From Pseudomonas sp. UBA5706 (GTDB lineage Bacteria > Pseudomonadota > Gammaproteobacteria > Pseudomonadales > Pseudomonadaceae), in contig NZ_DIHC01000004.1 of assembly GCF_002419965.1 (NCBI RefSeq), positions 1 to 64,000 of the forward strand: a stretch of DNA of 64,000 nucleotides, given 5' to 3'. Shown here piece after piece: positions 24,784 to 33,552 of the stretch (positions within the stretch are counted from its first letter, which is position 1; every line of letters starts with the position of its first letter). Under the pieces are notes generated by a model. The model was given only the letters and a program-made list of their open reading frames with translations, was not told the DNA's origin and did no database searches. The translations under genes were made by a program, and so were the position numbers.

Positions 24784-25584
24784 CTAGCGGTGCGTCGCAA
24801 TCCAGATCAACAGTCCGGCCTGAAATACTGCGAAGGTCACCAGGCAAGCGATGGTAAAGCGCAATCCGCTGTCATCGCGGCGGTACTTGCCGATCTTGTG
24901 TTCGGCTTTCTTGATCGTGACTTCCTGTTCCTGAATCTTCTGCTCGGCCTGTTGCAACATCTGCGCAGCGTCGAGAATCTCGACGATTTGCACCTTGTCA
25001 GTGTTCCAGGTGTTGTTCAGGTTGCCGACCTTGGCCTCCTTCACAGTGCCCTTAAGGTGCTGAGGGTCGGCGTAGGCCACCTCCAGACCTTGGGTCTTGA
25101 GGAAGTGGTCGCGGCGCATGCGGGTATCTTCGTTAAGCGCATCCTTGTTGGCCAGCGCAATGCCCTCGATGCGATATTCGGACCAGCGTTTCTGCGCCCA
25201 ATGAATGCCCTGGGCGAGCATAAAGCGGCCTAGCCCGCGATTCCACGGTTCGATCTGCAGGCCCGACTCGGGGCCTACCCGAACCGCACGATTGGCATGG
25301 TCGACCCATATATCCAGGTTGTTCTGCTCTTTGCGGGTCTTTTGCCCGGGCAGATGGTAGCTCAGGCGCAACAGGCTGAAGTCCTTGCTATGGCGCTCCG
25401 CGCGACCGAACTCGACAAAGCGTAGAGGCCGCCCACCGGTAGCACGATCCATCGGCAGTGGCGACAGTCGCAGCATCGAAAACTGGTCGGCCTGCACGTC
25501 CTCCCACAATACCGGCGCAGCGGCTTCACTCTCTTTGCCTTCTGCGGGGGCGAGCGCTTCGGCTTCCATCGTTGCTTGTGTCAT
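24784..25584 (-). CDS. Tail-anchored protein with coiled coil, function unknown
   Basis: The 266-residue product has a soluble N-terminal part, then a coiled coil near residues 210-240 (AAQMLQQAEQKIQEQEVTIKKAEHK) and one membrane segment at the C-terminus (FTIACLVTFAVFQAGLLIWIA). This predicts a tail-anchored protein facing the cytoplasm. It has a counterpart between prmB and aroC in P. aeruginosa by position (recalled). The ATG at 25584 is preferred over the frame start at 25647. Confidence 0.75.
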   Translation of the reverse strand: MTQATMEAEALAPAEGKESEAAAPVLWEDVQADQFSMLRLSPLPMDRATGGRPLRFVEFGRAERHSKDFSLLRLSYHLPGQKTRKEQNNLDIWVDHANRAVRVGPESGLQIEPWNRGLGRFMLAQGIHWAQKRWSEYRIEGIALANKDALNEDTRMRRDHFLKTQGLEVAYADPQHLKGTVKEAKVGNLNNTWNTDKVQIVEILDAAQMLQQAEQKIQEQEVTIKKAEHKIGKYRRDDSGLRFTIACLVTFAVFQAGLLIWIATHR

Positions 25585-25796
25585 CACGGCGATCCTGTTC
25601 TCGACATTGCTCGGCAAACACAATGCCAGCATCCCGCTATCGGCCATTTTCCTAGGATCTGAAGGGGGAATCGCGGAACAGTCGATTGACGGCGCCGGGC
25701 GGCACGACTGGCTCAGACGCTTCGCTAGCGCTCAAAATCTGCTGACTGACGCGCCGAAACCTTCGGTAAGGGCGCGTAGCTCAAAGAGACGTATGC

Positions 25797-26792
25797 CTAG
25801 GCCGCGGGCACCGAAGCAATGAATTTGAGAATGCGATCGGACAGCTCGCTGGCCAGCGGCAACTGCGGGTCCTTATAGGATGCCAACTGGCGCTTCAAGT
25901 CCATCGGTACGATACGCAGCACATGGTTCATGCCGTCGATGATCGCCAATTGCGAGTCCGGTTTGGCCTGATGCAGCAATTCTGCGTCGCCCACCCCGAC
26001 CTGCATGTCATTGCGGCCCTGGAGGATAAGCGTCGCAATCTTCAGTTTGCCGAACGCTGCAGCCGGATTCTGCCGAAAAAGCGAGATCAGGTACGGCTGC
26101 ACGCTTGGACGAAACACCACTTGCAGCGGTTCAGGCACATTGTCATCGGTCTTGCCGGCTTTTATCTCTTCGATCAGTTCCTCGCTGCGCGCCAGCAATG
26201 GCGGTGGGAGGCGATCTTGCAGCTGTCCGCGCACGACCTGGTCCACCGGGCGCCCCGTGCCTGCAACGGAGATCAACGCCGTGGCGCCTGCGCGCTCTGC
26301 GGCCAGCGAGGCGACCAGTGCCCCCTCGCTGTGGCCCATGAGAATCAACTGTCCCAATCGAGGGTCAGCCTTGAGCTTTTGGCTCCAGGCGACCGCGTCG
26401 TCGACGTATTTCTCGATGCTGAGGTTCCGTTCGTCCGGCGTCGCAGGCCGACTGGCAGCCACGCCACGCTTGTCGTAACGCACGCTGGCAATGTTGTGTT
26501 TGGCCAGGATCAGCGCTAGGCGCTTCATGCTGTCGTTGCGTCCGCCATCAGGATTATTACCGTCGCGATCGGTAGGGCCGGAGCCGGCGATGATCAGCAC
26601 CACCGGTACGGGTGACGTCGATTTGGGCAGCAACAGTGTGCCGAACAGCTCGCCCGTTCCGGTATCCAGGGAGATGGGGCGCTGCAGGACAACGGGGGTA
26701 CCCGCGTTAGCGAGGGTGGAAAGCAGGGTGAGGGTCAAGGCGATTACTCGCAGCGGCAGCAAGCCGCAAATCAGGGACATACTACGTAGCAT
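25797..26792 (-). CDS. Secreted alpha/beta hydrolase
   Basis: The 331-residue protein begins with a signal peptide ending near TLANAG and has an alpha/beta-hydrolase core. The oxyanion region is VPVVLIIAGSGPTDRDGN, the nucleophile elbow GHSEG lies in LILMGHSEGALVASLAAE, and His lies in IDGMNHVLRIV. An esterase or peptidase-like activity in the periplasm is likely. It is divergent from aroC, 137 bp away. Confidence 0.87.
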   Translation of the reverse strand: MLRSMSLICGLLPLRVIALTLTLLSTLANAGTPVVLQRPISLDTGTGELFGTLLLPKSTSPVPVVLIIAGSGPTDRDGNNPDGGRNDSMKRLALILAKHNIASVRYDKRGVAASRPATPDERNLSIEKYVDDAVAWSQKLKADPRLGQLILMGHSEGALVASLAAERAGATALISVAGTGRPVDQVVRGQLQDRLPPPLLARSEELIEEIKAGKTDDNVPEPLQVVFRPSVQPYLISLFRQNPAAAFGKLKIATLILQGRNDMQVGVGDAELLHQAKPDSQLAIIDGMNHVLRIVPMDLKRQLASYKDPQLPLASELSDRILKFIASVPAA

Positions 26793-26929
26793 CGCAAGGC
26801 CATCATCAATAAAGTGTGAAATTGGACGCAGCCAATCGAATAAGGTTCGCGCGTGATATAGCCGTTTACCCTGCGTATACTGCCGCGCTGTGTTTTTAGT
26901 CTTTTGGTCGATTTCTCGGAGCCTCCCGC

Positions 26930-28021
26930 ATGTCCGGCAATACCTTCGGCAAGCTGTTCTCTGTCACCACCGCCGGCGAAAGCCATGGTCCGGCCCTGGT
27001 CGCCATCGTCGATGGCTGCCCACCGGGTGTCGAGCTGTCGCTGGAAGACCTGCAGCGTGACCTGGATCGCCGCAAGCCCGGCACCAGCCGCCACACCACT
27101 CAGCGTCAGGAAGCCGACGAAGTCGAGATCCTGTCCGGCGTGTTCGAAGGCAAGACCACCGGCGCGTCCATCGGCTTGCTGATCCGCAACACCGACCAGA
27201 AGTCCAAGGACTATTCGCAGATCAAGGATCTGTTCCGTCCGGCCCACGCCGACTACACCTACCACCACAAATACGGCATTCGCGATTACCGCGGCGGTGG
27301 CCGCAGTTCGGCTCGTGAAACCGCCATGCGTGTCGCAGCGGGCGCCATTGCCAAGAAATACCTGCTCAGCCAAGGCATCACCGTGCGCGGCTACATGAGT
27401 CAATTGGGGCCGATCCAGATCCCGTTCAAGACCTGGGAGTCGGTCGAGCAGAACGCCTTTTTCTGCCCCGACCCGGACAAAGTGCCCGAGCTTGAGGCCT
27501 ACATGGATCAGCTGCGTCGCGATCAGGACTCGGTTGGTGCCAAGATCACTGTCGTGGCCGACGGGGTGATGCCAGGGCTGGGCGAGCCGATTTTCGACCG
27601 TCTGGATGCCGAGCTGGCGCATGCGCTGATGAGTATCAATGCGGTCAAAGGTATCGAGATCGGCGCCGGTTTCGCCAGCGTCGCCCAGCGCGGCACCGAG
27701 CACCGCGACGAGATGACCCCTGAAGGGTTCGTCACGAATAACGCTGGCGGTGTTCTCGGTGGTATCTCCTCGGGCCAGCCAATCGTCGCGCACCTGGCGC
27801 TCAAGGCAACGTCGAGCATCACTACCCCGGGCCGCTCCATCGATATCGATGGCAATCCGGTCGAAGTGATCACCAAGGGTCGTCACGACCCGTGTGTGGG
27901 CATTCGCGCTACCCCGATCGCTGAAGCCATGATGGCGATCGTGCTGCTCGATCATCTGCTGCGTCATCGCGGACAAAACCTGGACGTGCAGGTCAACACC
28001 CCGGTTCTGGGTCAGCTGTAA
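26930..28021 (+). CDS. aroC: Chorismate synthase AroC
   Basis: The 363-residue enzyme makes chorismate from EPSP using reduced FMN, the last step of the shikimate path. Signatures are GESHGPALVAIVDGCPPG, RPAHADYTYHHKYGIRDYRGGGRSSARETA split by the family, and GRHDPCVGIRATPIAEAM. The start MSGNTFGKLFSVTTAGESHG is canonical, with a GGAG site. A TATACT box lies at 26875-26880 upstream. The MFS gene follows after 31 bp. Confidence 0.97.
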   Translation: MSGNTFGKLFSVTTAGESHGPALVAIVDGCPPGVELSLEDLQRDLDRRKPGTSRHTTQRQEADEVEILSGVFEGKTTGASIGLLIRNTDQKSKDYSQIKDLFRPAHADYTYHHKYGIRDYRGGGRSSARETAMRVAAGAIAKKYLLSQGITVRGYMSQLGPIQIPFKTWESVEQNAFFCPDPDKVPELEAYMDQLRRDQDSVGAKITVVADGVMPGLGEPIFDRLDAELAHALMSINAVKGIEIGAGFASVAQRGTEHRDEMTPEGFVTNNAGGVLGGISSGQPIVAHLALKATSSITTPGRSIDIDGNPVEVITKGRHDPCVGIRATPIAEAMMAIVLLDHLLRHRGQNLDVQVNTPVLGQL

Positions 28022-28052
28022 TGCCACCATCGGGTAATGCCGACGCGGTCGT

Positions 28053-29207
28053 TTGACCGTGGCGGCGCTTCCCTACTGGCGACTGTCCAGCTTCTATCTT
28101 TTCTATTTCGCCTTGCTCGGCTCAACCGCGCCGTTTCTGGCGCTGTACTTCAATTATCTGGGGTTTCCCAGCGCACGTATCGGCGAACTGGTGGCGATTC
28201 CCATGCTGATGCGTTGTGTTGCCCCTAATGTCTGGGGCTGGCTAGGCGACTACACCGGTCGGCGCCTGGCCATCGTGCGCTTCGGCGCCGTTTGCACGCT
28301 GGCCTGCTTTTCACTGATTCTCGTCGACAAGTCCTACGCCTGGCTGGCGATGGTCATGGCGTTGCATGCGTTTTTCTGGCACGCGGTGCTGCCGCAGTTC
28401 GAGGTCATCACCCTTGCGCATTTGCAGGGCCAGACCGCGCGTTACAGCCAGATCCGGCTATGGGGTTCAATTGGCTTCATCCTCACGGTAGTCGGGCTGG
28501 GCCGTCTGTTCGAATGGTTCAGCCTGGATCTGTACCCGCAGGCACTGCTGGTGATCATGGCCGGAATCGTCGCCAGCAGCTGGTGGGTGCCCAATGCGCA
28601 GCCTTCGCTCTCACCGCAGCGGCTGGCAGGCGAGGGCTTTTTGAAGCAGCTATTTAGCCCCGGAGTGCTGGCCTTCTTCATATGCGTGGCCCTGATGCAA
28701 TTGAGCCATGGCCCTTACTATACGTTTCTCACCCTGCACCTGGAGCACCTCGGTTACAGCCGCGGCATCATCGGCATGCTGTGGGCGGTGGGGGTGGTCG
28801 CCGAGGTGCTGATGTTCCTGGCGATGAGCCGGATCCTGCAGCGTTTCGGCGTACGTCATGTGCTGATGGCCAGTTTTGTCCTGGCTGCGCTGCGCTGGGT
28901 CTTGCTCGGCAGTTTCGCCGATCATCTGGCGATCCTGATATTCGCCCAGCTTTTACATGCCGCGACTTTCGGCAGTTTCCATGCCGCCGCCATTCATTTC
29001 CTTCAACGCAGTTTCGGTCCGCACCAGCAAGGACAGGGGCAAGCGCTGTATGCAGCCTTGTCCGGTACGGGCGGCGCGCTGGGCGCATTGTATTCCGGGT
29101 ACAGCTGGAGCGCGCTGGGTGCGGGCTGGACGTTCGCTATCGCCAGCCTGGCTGCGCTGACTGCCGTGATTTTGGCGGCCAGGTGCATGCAGGATGAGCG
29201 CGCATGA
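28053..29207 (+). CDS. MFS transporter (HcaT/MFS_1-like)
   Basis: The 384-residue permease has 12 hydrophobic segments and features of the LacY/HcaT-like MFS group: WRLSSFYLFYFALLGSTAPF at the start, WGWLGDYTGRRLAIVRFG, and RLWGSIGFILTVVGLGRLF. The start is TTG 28053 or GTG 28059. It follows aroC directly, as in P. aeruginosa, but its substrate is unknown. Confidence 0.88.
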   Translation: MTVAALPYWRLSSFYLFYFALLGSTAPFLALYFNYLGFPSARIGELVAIPMLMRCVAPNVWGWLGDYTGRRLAIVRFGAVCTLACFSLILVDKSYAWLAMVMALHAFFWHAVLPQFEVITLAHLQGQTARYSQIRLWGSIGFILTVVGLGRLFEWFSLDLYPQALLVIMAGIVASSWWVPNAQPSLSPQRLAGEGFLKQLFSPGVLAFFICVALMQLSHGPYYTFLTLHLEHLGYSRGIIGMLWAVGVVAEVLMFLAMSRILQRFGVRHVLMASFVLAALRWVLLGSFADHLAILIFAQLLHAATFGSFHAAAIHFLQRSFGPHQQGQGQALYAALSGTGGALGALYSGYSWSALGAGWTFAIASLAALTAVILAARCMQDERA

Positions 29208-29312
29208 ACCGCGCCCGCCAGTGCGCGTAAACCCTGATGATGCTGGCTGCTTGAATCATCCCGCGTCTGGCCAATCACTGTGTTGGCGAGCACTTGAACC
29301 GAGGAACCCCCT

Positions 29313-29858
29313 ATGAGCATTCTCTTCGTCTACCACGTGTCTTCTGCGCAGTTACCGACCAAGGTCCTGACCCACTTCGAAGACATTGCCTCCACGCTCG
29401 CCGAGCAGGGCATTGGCTTTGAACGCATGTCAGCGGTTGTTCCGGTAACCGCCGGTGCCCCTCACGACGAAGTGCTAAGCGCGTACCGCGAGCAGCTCGA
29501 TGGCCTGATGACCGAGCGCGGCCATGTCGCAGCCGATGTCATCAGCGTCGATGCCCATCACCCGCACAAGGATCCACTGCGTGGCGAGCTTCTCGACGAG
29601 CATCAATACGGTGCGGACCAGGTGCGTTTTTTCGTCGCCGGTCGGGCTCTTTATTCGCTGCACATCGGTGATTTCATCTATGCCGTTCAGTGCGAGAAGA
29701 ACGATCTGATTTCCGTCCCGGCCGGTACACGGCAATGGTTCGACATCGGCGAGCACCCGCGCGTGATCGCGATTCGACTGTTCAGCAGCGCTGAAGGGCA
29801 GGCGCCGCAGCCAACTGGCGAGTCATTCGCCAGTCGGTTTCCCGGTCTGGACGACTGA
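29313..29858 (+). CDS. Acireductone dioxygenase homologue with lost metal ligands
   Basis: The 181-residue cupin aligns along its whole length with acireductone dioxygenase (MtnD), the Fe/Ni enzyme of methionine salvage. The active-site run in Klebsiella ARD is HTHGEDE, with His96, His98, Glu102 and later His140 as ligands. Here the run is HQYGADQ and the later site is GTRQW: His97 remains, but Tyr99, Gln103 and Gln141 replace the rest. Classical dioxygenase activity is therefore unlikely. The partners mtnB and mtnC, expected here from P. aeruginosa order, are absent in this window. Confidence 0.85.
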   Translation: MSILFVYHVSSAQLPTKVLTHFEDIASTLAEQGIGFERMSAVVPVTAGAPHDEVLSAYREQLDGLMTERGHVAADVISVDAHHPHKDPLRGELLDEHQYGADQVRFFVAGRALYSLHIGDFIYAVQCEKNDLISVPAGTRQWFDIGEHPRVIAIRLFSSAEGQAPQPTGESFASRFPGLDD

Positions 29859-30208
29859 CGCGCGCGCCACGTGACTTCTGTCGCTTGATCGTTGCATGGT
29901 TTTTGCCCTCGGCCGCGGTCATCGCCTTCGGCCGTTTTTGTTTCCAAATCATCAAAAATGTAAGCAGGTTTTGGTTGTTTTGTGGGAAGTGGCCTGTTTA
30001 TCGGTCAGGCATGCCTGTTTGTTTTCGCCCTTATGTTTAACCCGTTCGGACTGTGTAACCCTTAGCCCGTCGGAGCCTGACGGCCATTGGATCCGCCTTG
30101 CTCATGAATTTTCGTGCAGGGCTTTGTGTATCCAGCGGCTGTAGTCAACTTAAAAACTCTAAAGAGCACCCAGGGACGACACAGGACGTTTTTTGAACGG
30201 AGGGGAAG
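29859..30208. other. Intergenic region before the LuxR solo
   Basis: No gene is seen in 350 bases. A terminator occupies 29909-29939. A perfect 12-base palindrome CAGGCATGCCTG sits at 30006-30017, 192 bases before the luxR start. It does not match the lux or las box consensus, so its role is open. Confidence 0.45.
29909..29939 (+). terminator. Intrinsic terminator after the dioxygenase-like gene
   Basis: CGGCCG repeats at 29910-29915 and 29929-29934 form a six-base stem followed by TTTTT. Confidence 0.6.
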
Positions 30209-30925
30209 ATGAAAAACGTACAAACAGGGACGCTGAGTCCGTTGATAGAGCAAATGGTCAGCAGCATCACCGAACAGGATGGCAGTGCGGCAATTGCTAA
30301 CGCGCTGGACTGGCTCAGGATCGAATGCCGCTGTGCGCGGGCGATGCTTTACCAGTATCGCGACGGCATGCTGCTCAGTTGCATCACATCCAATGTCGAC
30401 GACTACTGGAAGCAGCTCTATGGCCAGGGGCGGCTGATGATCGAAGACCCGGTCATTCGCTGCTTCCGCCACAACCTGGGCTTCCTCGATTGGGAGGAGG
30501 CGTTCCACACTTACCCACCCTCGTCAGCCTACATGGCGGCCGTCGAGGACTGCGATTTGCTGCCCGCGCTGTCCTACGGTTACACCAGCGAGACCCGTGT
30601 CAACCGGGGCGTCGTTACCGTTTGCTCGCTCAACGGTATGGAACGGCCGCTCAGCCATAACGACCGCTATCTACTGACGAGCCTGGTGCCAATGTTGCAC
30701 GTTGCAGGCAATGGGCGTCAGTTTCAAACCCGCGCCCTGACCGGCAAGGAGCTGGAAATTCTCAAGTGGGCCAGAGAGGGCAAGACGGCCTGGGAAATCG
30801 CGTTGATCAAGGAGGTTTCCGAGGCCACGGTCAAACATCACTTCAAAAGCATCTACGCCAAGCTGGGCGTGACCAATCGGGCTCAGGCAGTCGGCGAAGC
30901 GTTGTGCCGCGGGATCATCCGATAA
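30209..30925 (+). CDS. LuxR-type quorum-sensing regulator (LuxR solo)
   Basis: The 238-residue protein has an N-terminal autoinducer-binding domain and a C-terminal LuxR helix-turn-helix (about 174-236, LTGKELEILKWAREGKTAWEIA). The residues that hold N-acyl-homoserine lactone in TraR/LuxR are kept with correct spacing: Trp67, Tyr71, Asp80, Pro81 and Trp95. It probably senses an AHL or plant mimic. No luxI-type synthase occurs in the window, so it is an orphan. A GGAGG site precedes the ATG. Confidence 0.9.
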   Translation: MKNVQTGTLSPLIEQMVSSITEQDGSAAIANALDWLRIECRCARAMLYQYRDGMLLSCITSNVDDYWKQLYGQGRLMIEDPVIRCFRHNLGFLDWEEAFHTYPPSSAYMAAVEDCDLLPALSYGYTSETRVNRGVVTVCSLNGMERPLSHNDRYLLTSLVPMLHVAGNGRQFQTRALTGKELEILKWAREGKTAWEIALIKEVSEATVKHHFKSIYAKLGVTNRAQAVGEALCRGIIR

Positions 30926-30986
30926 CTTCGATAACCCTGCACATCATGCACTGGCGGCGCCCGTCGTCACGGCAGAAGCTGAACGC

Positions 30987-31022
30987 AAAAAAAACCGCGA
31001 TGGCCTTGGTGTGCTATCGCGG
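30987..31022 (-). terminator. Intrinsic terminator of the DUF3509 gene
   Basis: CCGCGAT and ATCGCGG arms are followed on the minus strand by a run of eight T residues. It may also stop transcripts coming from the luxR side. Confidence 0.75.
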
Positions 31023-31061
31023 AGTCTATAAAGGGATGCTTCGGTACTGCAGGTCGACCTG

Positions 31062-31340
31062 TTACCGGGTGTGGTAAGTCGGCAAATCGAAACGGTGTTG
31101 GCTTTGCAGCATCGAAATCGCGGGCAACTCACTGGCCTGAGCTGCCAGGTCACGGCGGATCGCGCTGATGACCCATTCAAGTTGAACAGGTGTGTGAAGT
31201 TGAGCGTACGAAATGGAGCGGCGGATCTGTTTGCCTTCCCCGTTACGCAGCGACAGCAGGACGCCACCGTCCGGACGAGGCTGGGTGTTGACTTCGAATT
31301 CGGAAAATACGGAAGCGAATTTCTCTTGGATGAAAGTCAT
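31062..31340 (-). CDS. DUF3509 family protein
   Basis: The 92-residue protein, starting MTFIQEKFASVFSEFEVN, has the pattern of DUF3509: PRPDGGVLLSLRNGEGKQIRRSISYAQL, then QLEWVISAIRRDLAAQ. This family is limited to Pseudomonas and relatives and often occurs in several copies; its role is unknown. The ATG at 31340 has an upstream GGAG. It is divergent from the ankyrin gene and convergent with luxR. Confidence 0.8.
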   Translation of the reverse strand: MTFIQEKFASVFSEFEVNTQPRPDGGVLLSLRNGEGKQIRRSISYAQLHTPVQLEWVISAIRRDLAAQASELPAISMLQSQHRFDLPTYHTR

Positions 31341-31796
31341 GTCTAGCGGCTCCATTGCTCAGTGATTACAAGCTTGGTAGGACTAGTGCAGTGACTGTGC
31401 CAGTGTTTGAATCTAAATAAAAACCTTATAAATCAGCAAGTTATAAGATTGGCTTATTTTTGCATTCGTGCATTTTGCAAGAAAGCCTTTTAGGCGTCCT
31501 GCATTTTGCGGGAGCTGGGAGAGCAGAGAGGGGTAAAATGAAGGGGCATTGAAATCTCAGACCCCAATCTTGGTGATTCATTTCAAGCGGCTGAATGGTT
31601 TTTTCGCCATAGATGATCGTGGTGTTTTCTATCAACCTCATCGAAAAGGCGTTCTGGCCGGGCGTTGCTAAAACTGAGATTGTCAGCGGTACCTAACGGG
31701 AACTTGATCTCATGCTCGTGGCTCTGAGATTTTCCCGCAGCAAAATGATTGATCACGTGTGCCTGCGTCTATGTGCGGCGCTACAGGAGAAAGCTG
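31341..31796. other. AT-rich divergent intergenic region
   Basis: No gene is supported in 456 bases. The DNA is clearly richer in A+T than the flanks. A perfect inverted repeat CTTATAA-N9-TTATAAG lies at 31425-31447, about 85 bases upstream of the DUF3509 start. The short frames in the rest lack ribosome sites. Confidence 0.45.
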
Positions 31797-32333
31797 ATGT
31801 CTGACACTTCGAAAACCCCGGATAACGCGACCCGCATGTCGGACGATGAAGCGCTTGAATTTGCCGAACAGGTCTTCAACTGCGCCCGGGCTGGAGACGC
31901 ACAGATGCTCGATCGCTTGCTGGAAAAGGGTCTGACTCCCAACTTGCGCAATCACAAAGGCGACACGTTGCTGATGTTGGCCAGCTATCACTGTCATCAG
32001 GACGCCGTGAAGGTATTGCTCAAGTACAAGGCGGACCCGGAGCTGCGTAACGATAATGGCCAGAGCCCGATCGCCGGAGCGGCGTTCAAGGGCGATCTGG
32101 ACGTGGTGCGCATCCTGGTAGAGGGCGGGGCAGATGTTGAAGGCGCGTCGGCCGACGGACGCACTGCGCTGATGATGGCGGCGATGTTCAACCGTACTGC
32201 GATCGTCGATTACCTCATTTCCAAGGGCGCCAACCCGAATGTTCAAGACGCCAAGGGCGTGACGCCGCTGATGGCGGCACAAACCATGGGCGCCACTGAT
32301 ACCGCCGAGCAATTGACCCGTTTAGGCGTATAG
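31797..32333 (+). CDS. Ankyrin repeat protein
   Basis: The 178-residue protein holds four to five ankyrin repeats, with the canonical runs HKGDTLLMLASYHCHQDAVKVLL, NGQSPIAGAAFKGDLDVVRILVEGGADV and DGRTALMMAAMFNRTAIVDYLIS. It has no signal peptide, so it is a cytoplasmic protein-protein adaptor. Related Pseudomonas proteins occur near catalases or stress genes, but no such partner is here. The ATG at 31797 follows a CAGGAGA site. Confidence 0.9.
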   Translation: MSDTSKTPDNATRMSDDEALEFAEQVFNCARAGDAQMLDRLLEKGLTPNLRNHKGDTLLMLASYHCHQDAVKVLLKYKADPELRNDNGQSPIAGAAFKGDLDVVRILVEGGADVEGASADGRTALMMAAMFNRTAIVDYLISKGANPNVQDAKGVTPLMAAQTMGATDTAEQLTRLGV

Positions 32334-32402
32334 CGCTCCAGGTGCACGCACTCTGGGGCAGTAACGTGCGAGGGTGGTGCCCGGTCGGGCTGTAAGCCAT
32401 AG

Positions 32403-32443
32403 AGGCGCGAAGGATTTCCGGCTATCCTTCGCGCCTGTTTTTT
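32403..32443 (+). terminator. Strong terminator between the ankyrin gene and the next gene
   Basis: Arms AGGCGCGAAGGAT and ATCCTTCGCGCCT pair over 13 bases with an eight-base loop and are followed by GTTTTTT. It ends only 17 bases before the next start codon. Confidence 0.9.
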
Positions 32444-32460
32444 CCCCGGATCACAACCCC

Positions 32461-32985
32461 ATGAAAGCCTCACTCATCGAATTCATCAGCAAGATCAGCT
32501 CCGGCTGCATGAGCGACGAGGAAATCGAACAGATTGCCGACGAAGCTGCACAAGCCTACTCCGCCCCGGCAATCTTTCTGACTGCCAACCCCGACATCAA
32601 TTACGACGACAGCTTTCCGATCCCGCTAGGCGAGTGGGTAGTCGTTGGTAGCCTGCCGGAAACAGTGATGTTTCAGGCCGATAGCTATATGGACCTGTTC
32701 GCCGAAATCACGGCTTCGTTCGGGCCGCAGGTGACCTTCAATATCAAGGCCAGGCAATTGGCCAAGGTCGAGCCGTTGATCGCCTTGAACCGGATCCAGA
32801 TTCAGCTCGCCAGTATGAACAAGGAAATGGGCGGCTACGTGCTGATGAACCTCAGCGAGCCGATGGATGACGAATTGCAGACGGTGCTGGTGTATGGAAA
32901 CGACCAGCAACGGGTGATGGAGTTGGGCGTTGAGCTGGGCATCCTGATCGAGCCTGCCTTGCAGGCGTTGAAGGCTCAGTCGTAG
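32461..32985 (+). CDS. Conserved hypothetical protein
   Basis: The 174-residue protein is soluble and acidic, without signal peptide or membrane segments. It begins MKASLIEFISKISSGCMSDEEIEQIADEAA; a central region reads VGSLPETVMFQADSYMDLFAEI, and a helical end is ELGVELGILIEPALQAL. No family was recognised. The ATG at 32461 matches the start of the charged helix and was preferred to upstream in-frame starts that lie within the terminator stem. Confidence 0.75.
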   Translation: MKASLIEFISKISSGCMSDEEIEQIADEAAQAYSAPAIFLTANPDINYDDSFPIPLGEWVVVGSLPETVMFQADSYMDLFAEITASFGPQVTFNIKARQLAKVEPLIALNRIQIQLASMNKEMGGYVLMNLSEPMDDELQTVLVYGNDQQRVMELGVELGILIEPALQALKAQS

Positions 32986-33136
32986 CAGCCTGGTTTGCTG
33001 GCAGCAACGCGTATACGAACGCTAACGCTGGGAAGCCGCGCAGCGTACTGGAGCGTGCAAATATGCTGCCGGCGACGGAACCCTCTTCAAGCCTTGCCAC
33101 TCCTAACTGGGCAAGCCTTCAATAAGGAGCGACACC

Positions 33137-33328
33137 ATGGGTTCCACCTTTAATGGTCTGGTTGGACTGATCATTCTGGCCCTCGATATCTGGGCCATCA
33201 TTAACGTCTTGAAGAGCGGTGCCGAAACCGGGATGAAGATCCTTTGGGTGCTGCTGATCGTATTGCTGCCTGTTCTGGGCTTGATCATTTGGGCCATCGC
33301 CGGTCCGCGAGGCAACGTCCGTATCTGA
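33137..33328 (+). CDS. PLDc_N-type small membrane protein
   Basis: The 63-residue product has two membrane helices (about residues 7-26 and 33-54) with the PLDc_N pattern: LDIWAIINVLKSGAETGMKILWVLLIVLLPVLGLIIWAI. The domain is the membrane anchor of cardiolipin synthases but also occurs alone in small stress-linked proteins. An AAGGAG site and terminator frame the gene, so it is monocistronic. Confidence 0.85.
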   Translation: MGSTFNGLVGLIILALDIWAIINVLKSGAETGMKILWVLLIVLLPVLGLIIWAIAGPRGNVRI

Positions 33329-33350
33329 ACCATCGGCTGCACGACCATAA

Positions 33351-33386
33351 GCGCCTGATTGGCTTGCCGCCCATCAGGCGTTTTTC
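33351..33386 (+). terminator. Intrinsic terminator after the PLDc_N gene
   Basis: CGCCTGAT and ATCAGGCG arms enclose a 13-base loop and are followed by TTTTT. Confidence 0.85.
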
Positions 33387-33485
33387 ATGGTGCGCATGCA
33401 CGCGTATAGGCAAGGCTGCGGGGGCCTGCCTGCCTTCGCGAGACGTTGGCCATATGTCACGTTTACGTAACTTAGTAGCGCAGAT

Positions 33486-33501
33486 GTTATCTCTGCATAA
33501 C
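33486..33501. promoter_or_regulatory. HipB operator candidate 1, GTTAT-N6-ATAAC
   Basis: GTTATCTCTGCATAAC is a dyad with perfect five-base arms in the AT-rich hip promoter region. The same arms and spacing recur 67 bp downstream. Confidence 0.65.
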
Positions 33502-33552
33502 TTTTTATTGCGAAGCATGAATGTCACGTATAAATTCCATCTTCTATTGAAT

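Noticed and set aside
30006..30017. CAGGCATGCCTG palindrome as a lux box for the LuxR solo
   Set aside because: It is only 12 bases and does not match the CT-N12-AG pattern of lux/las boxes.
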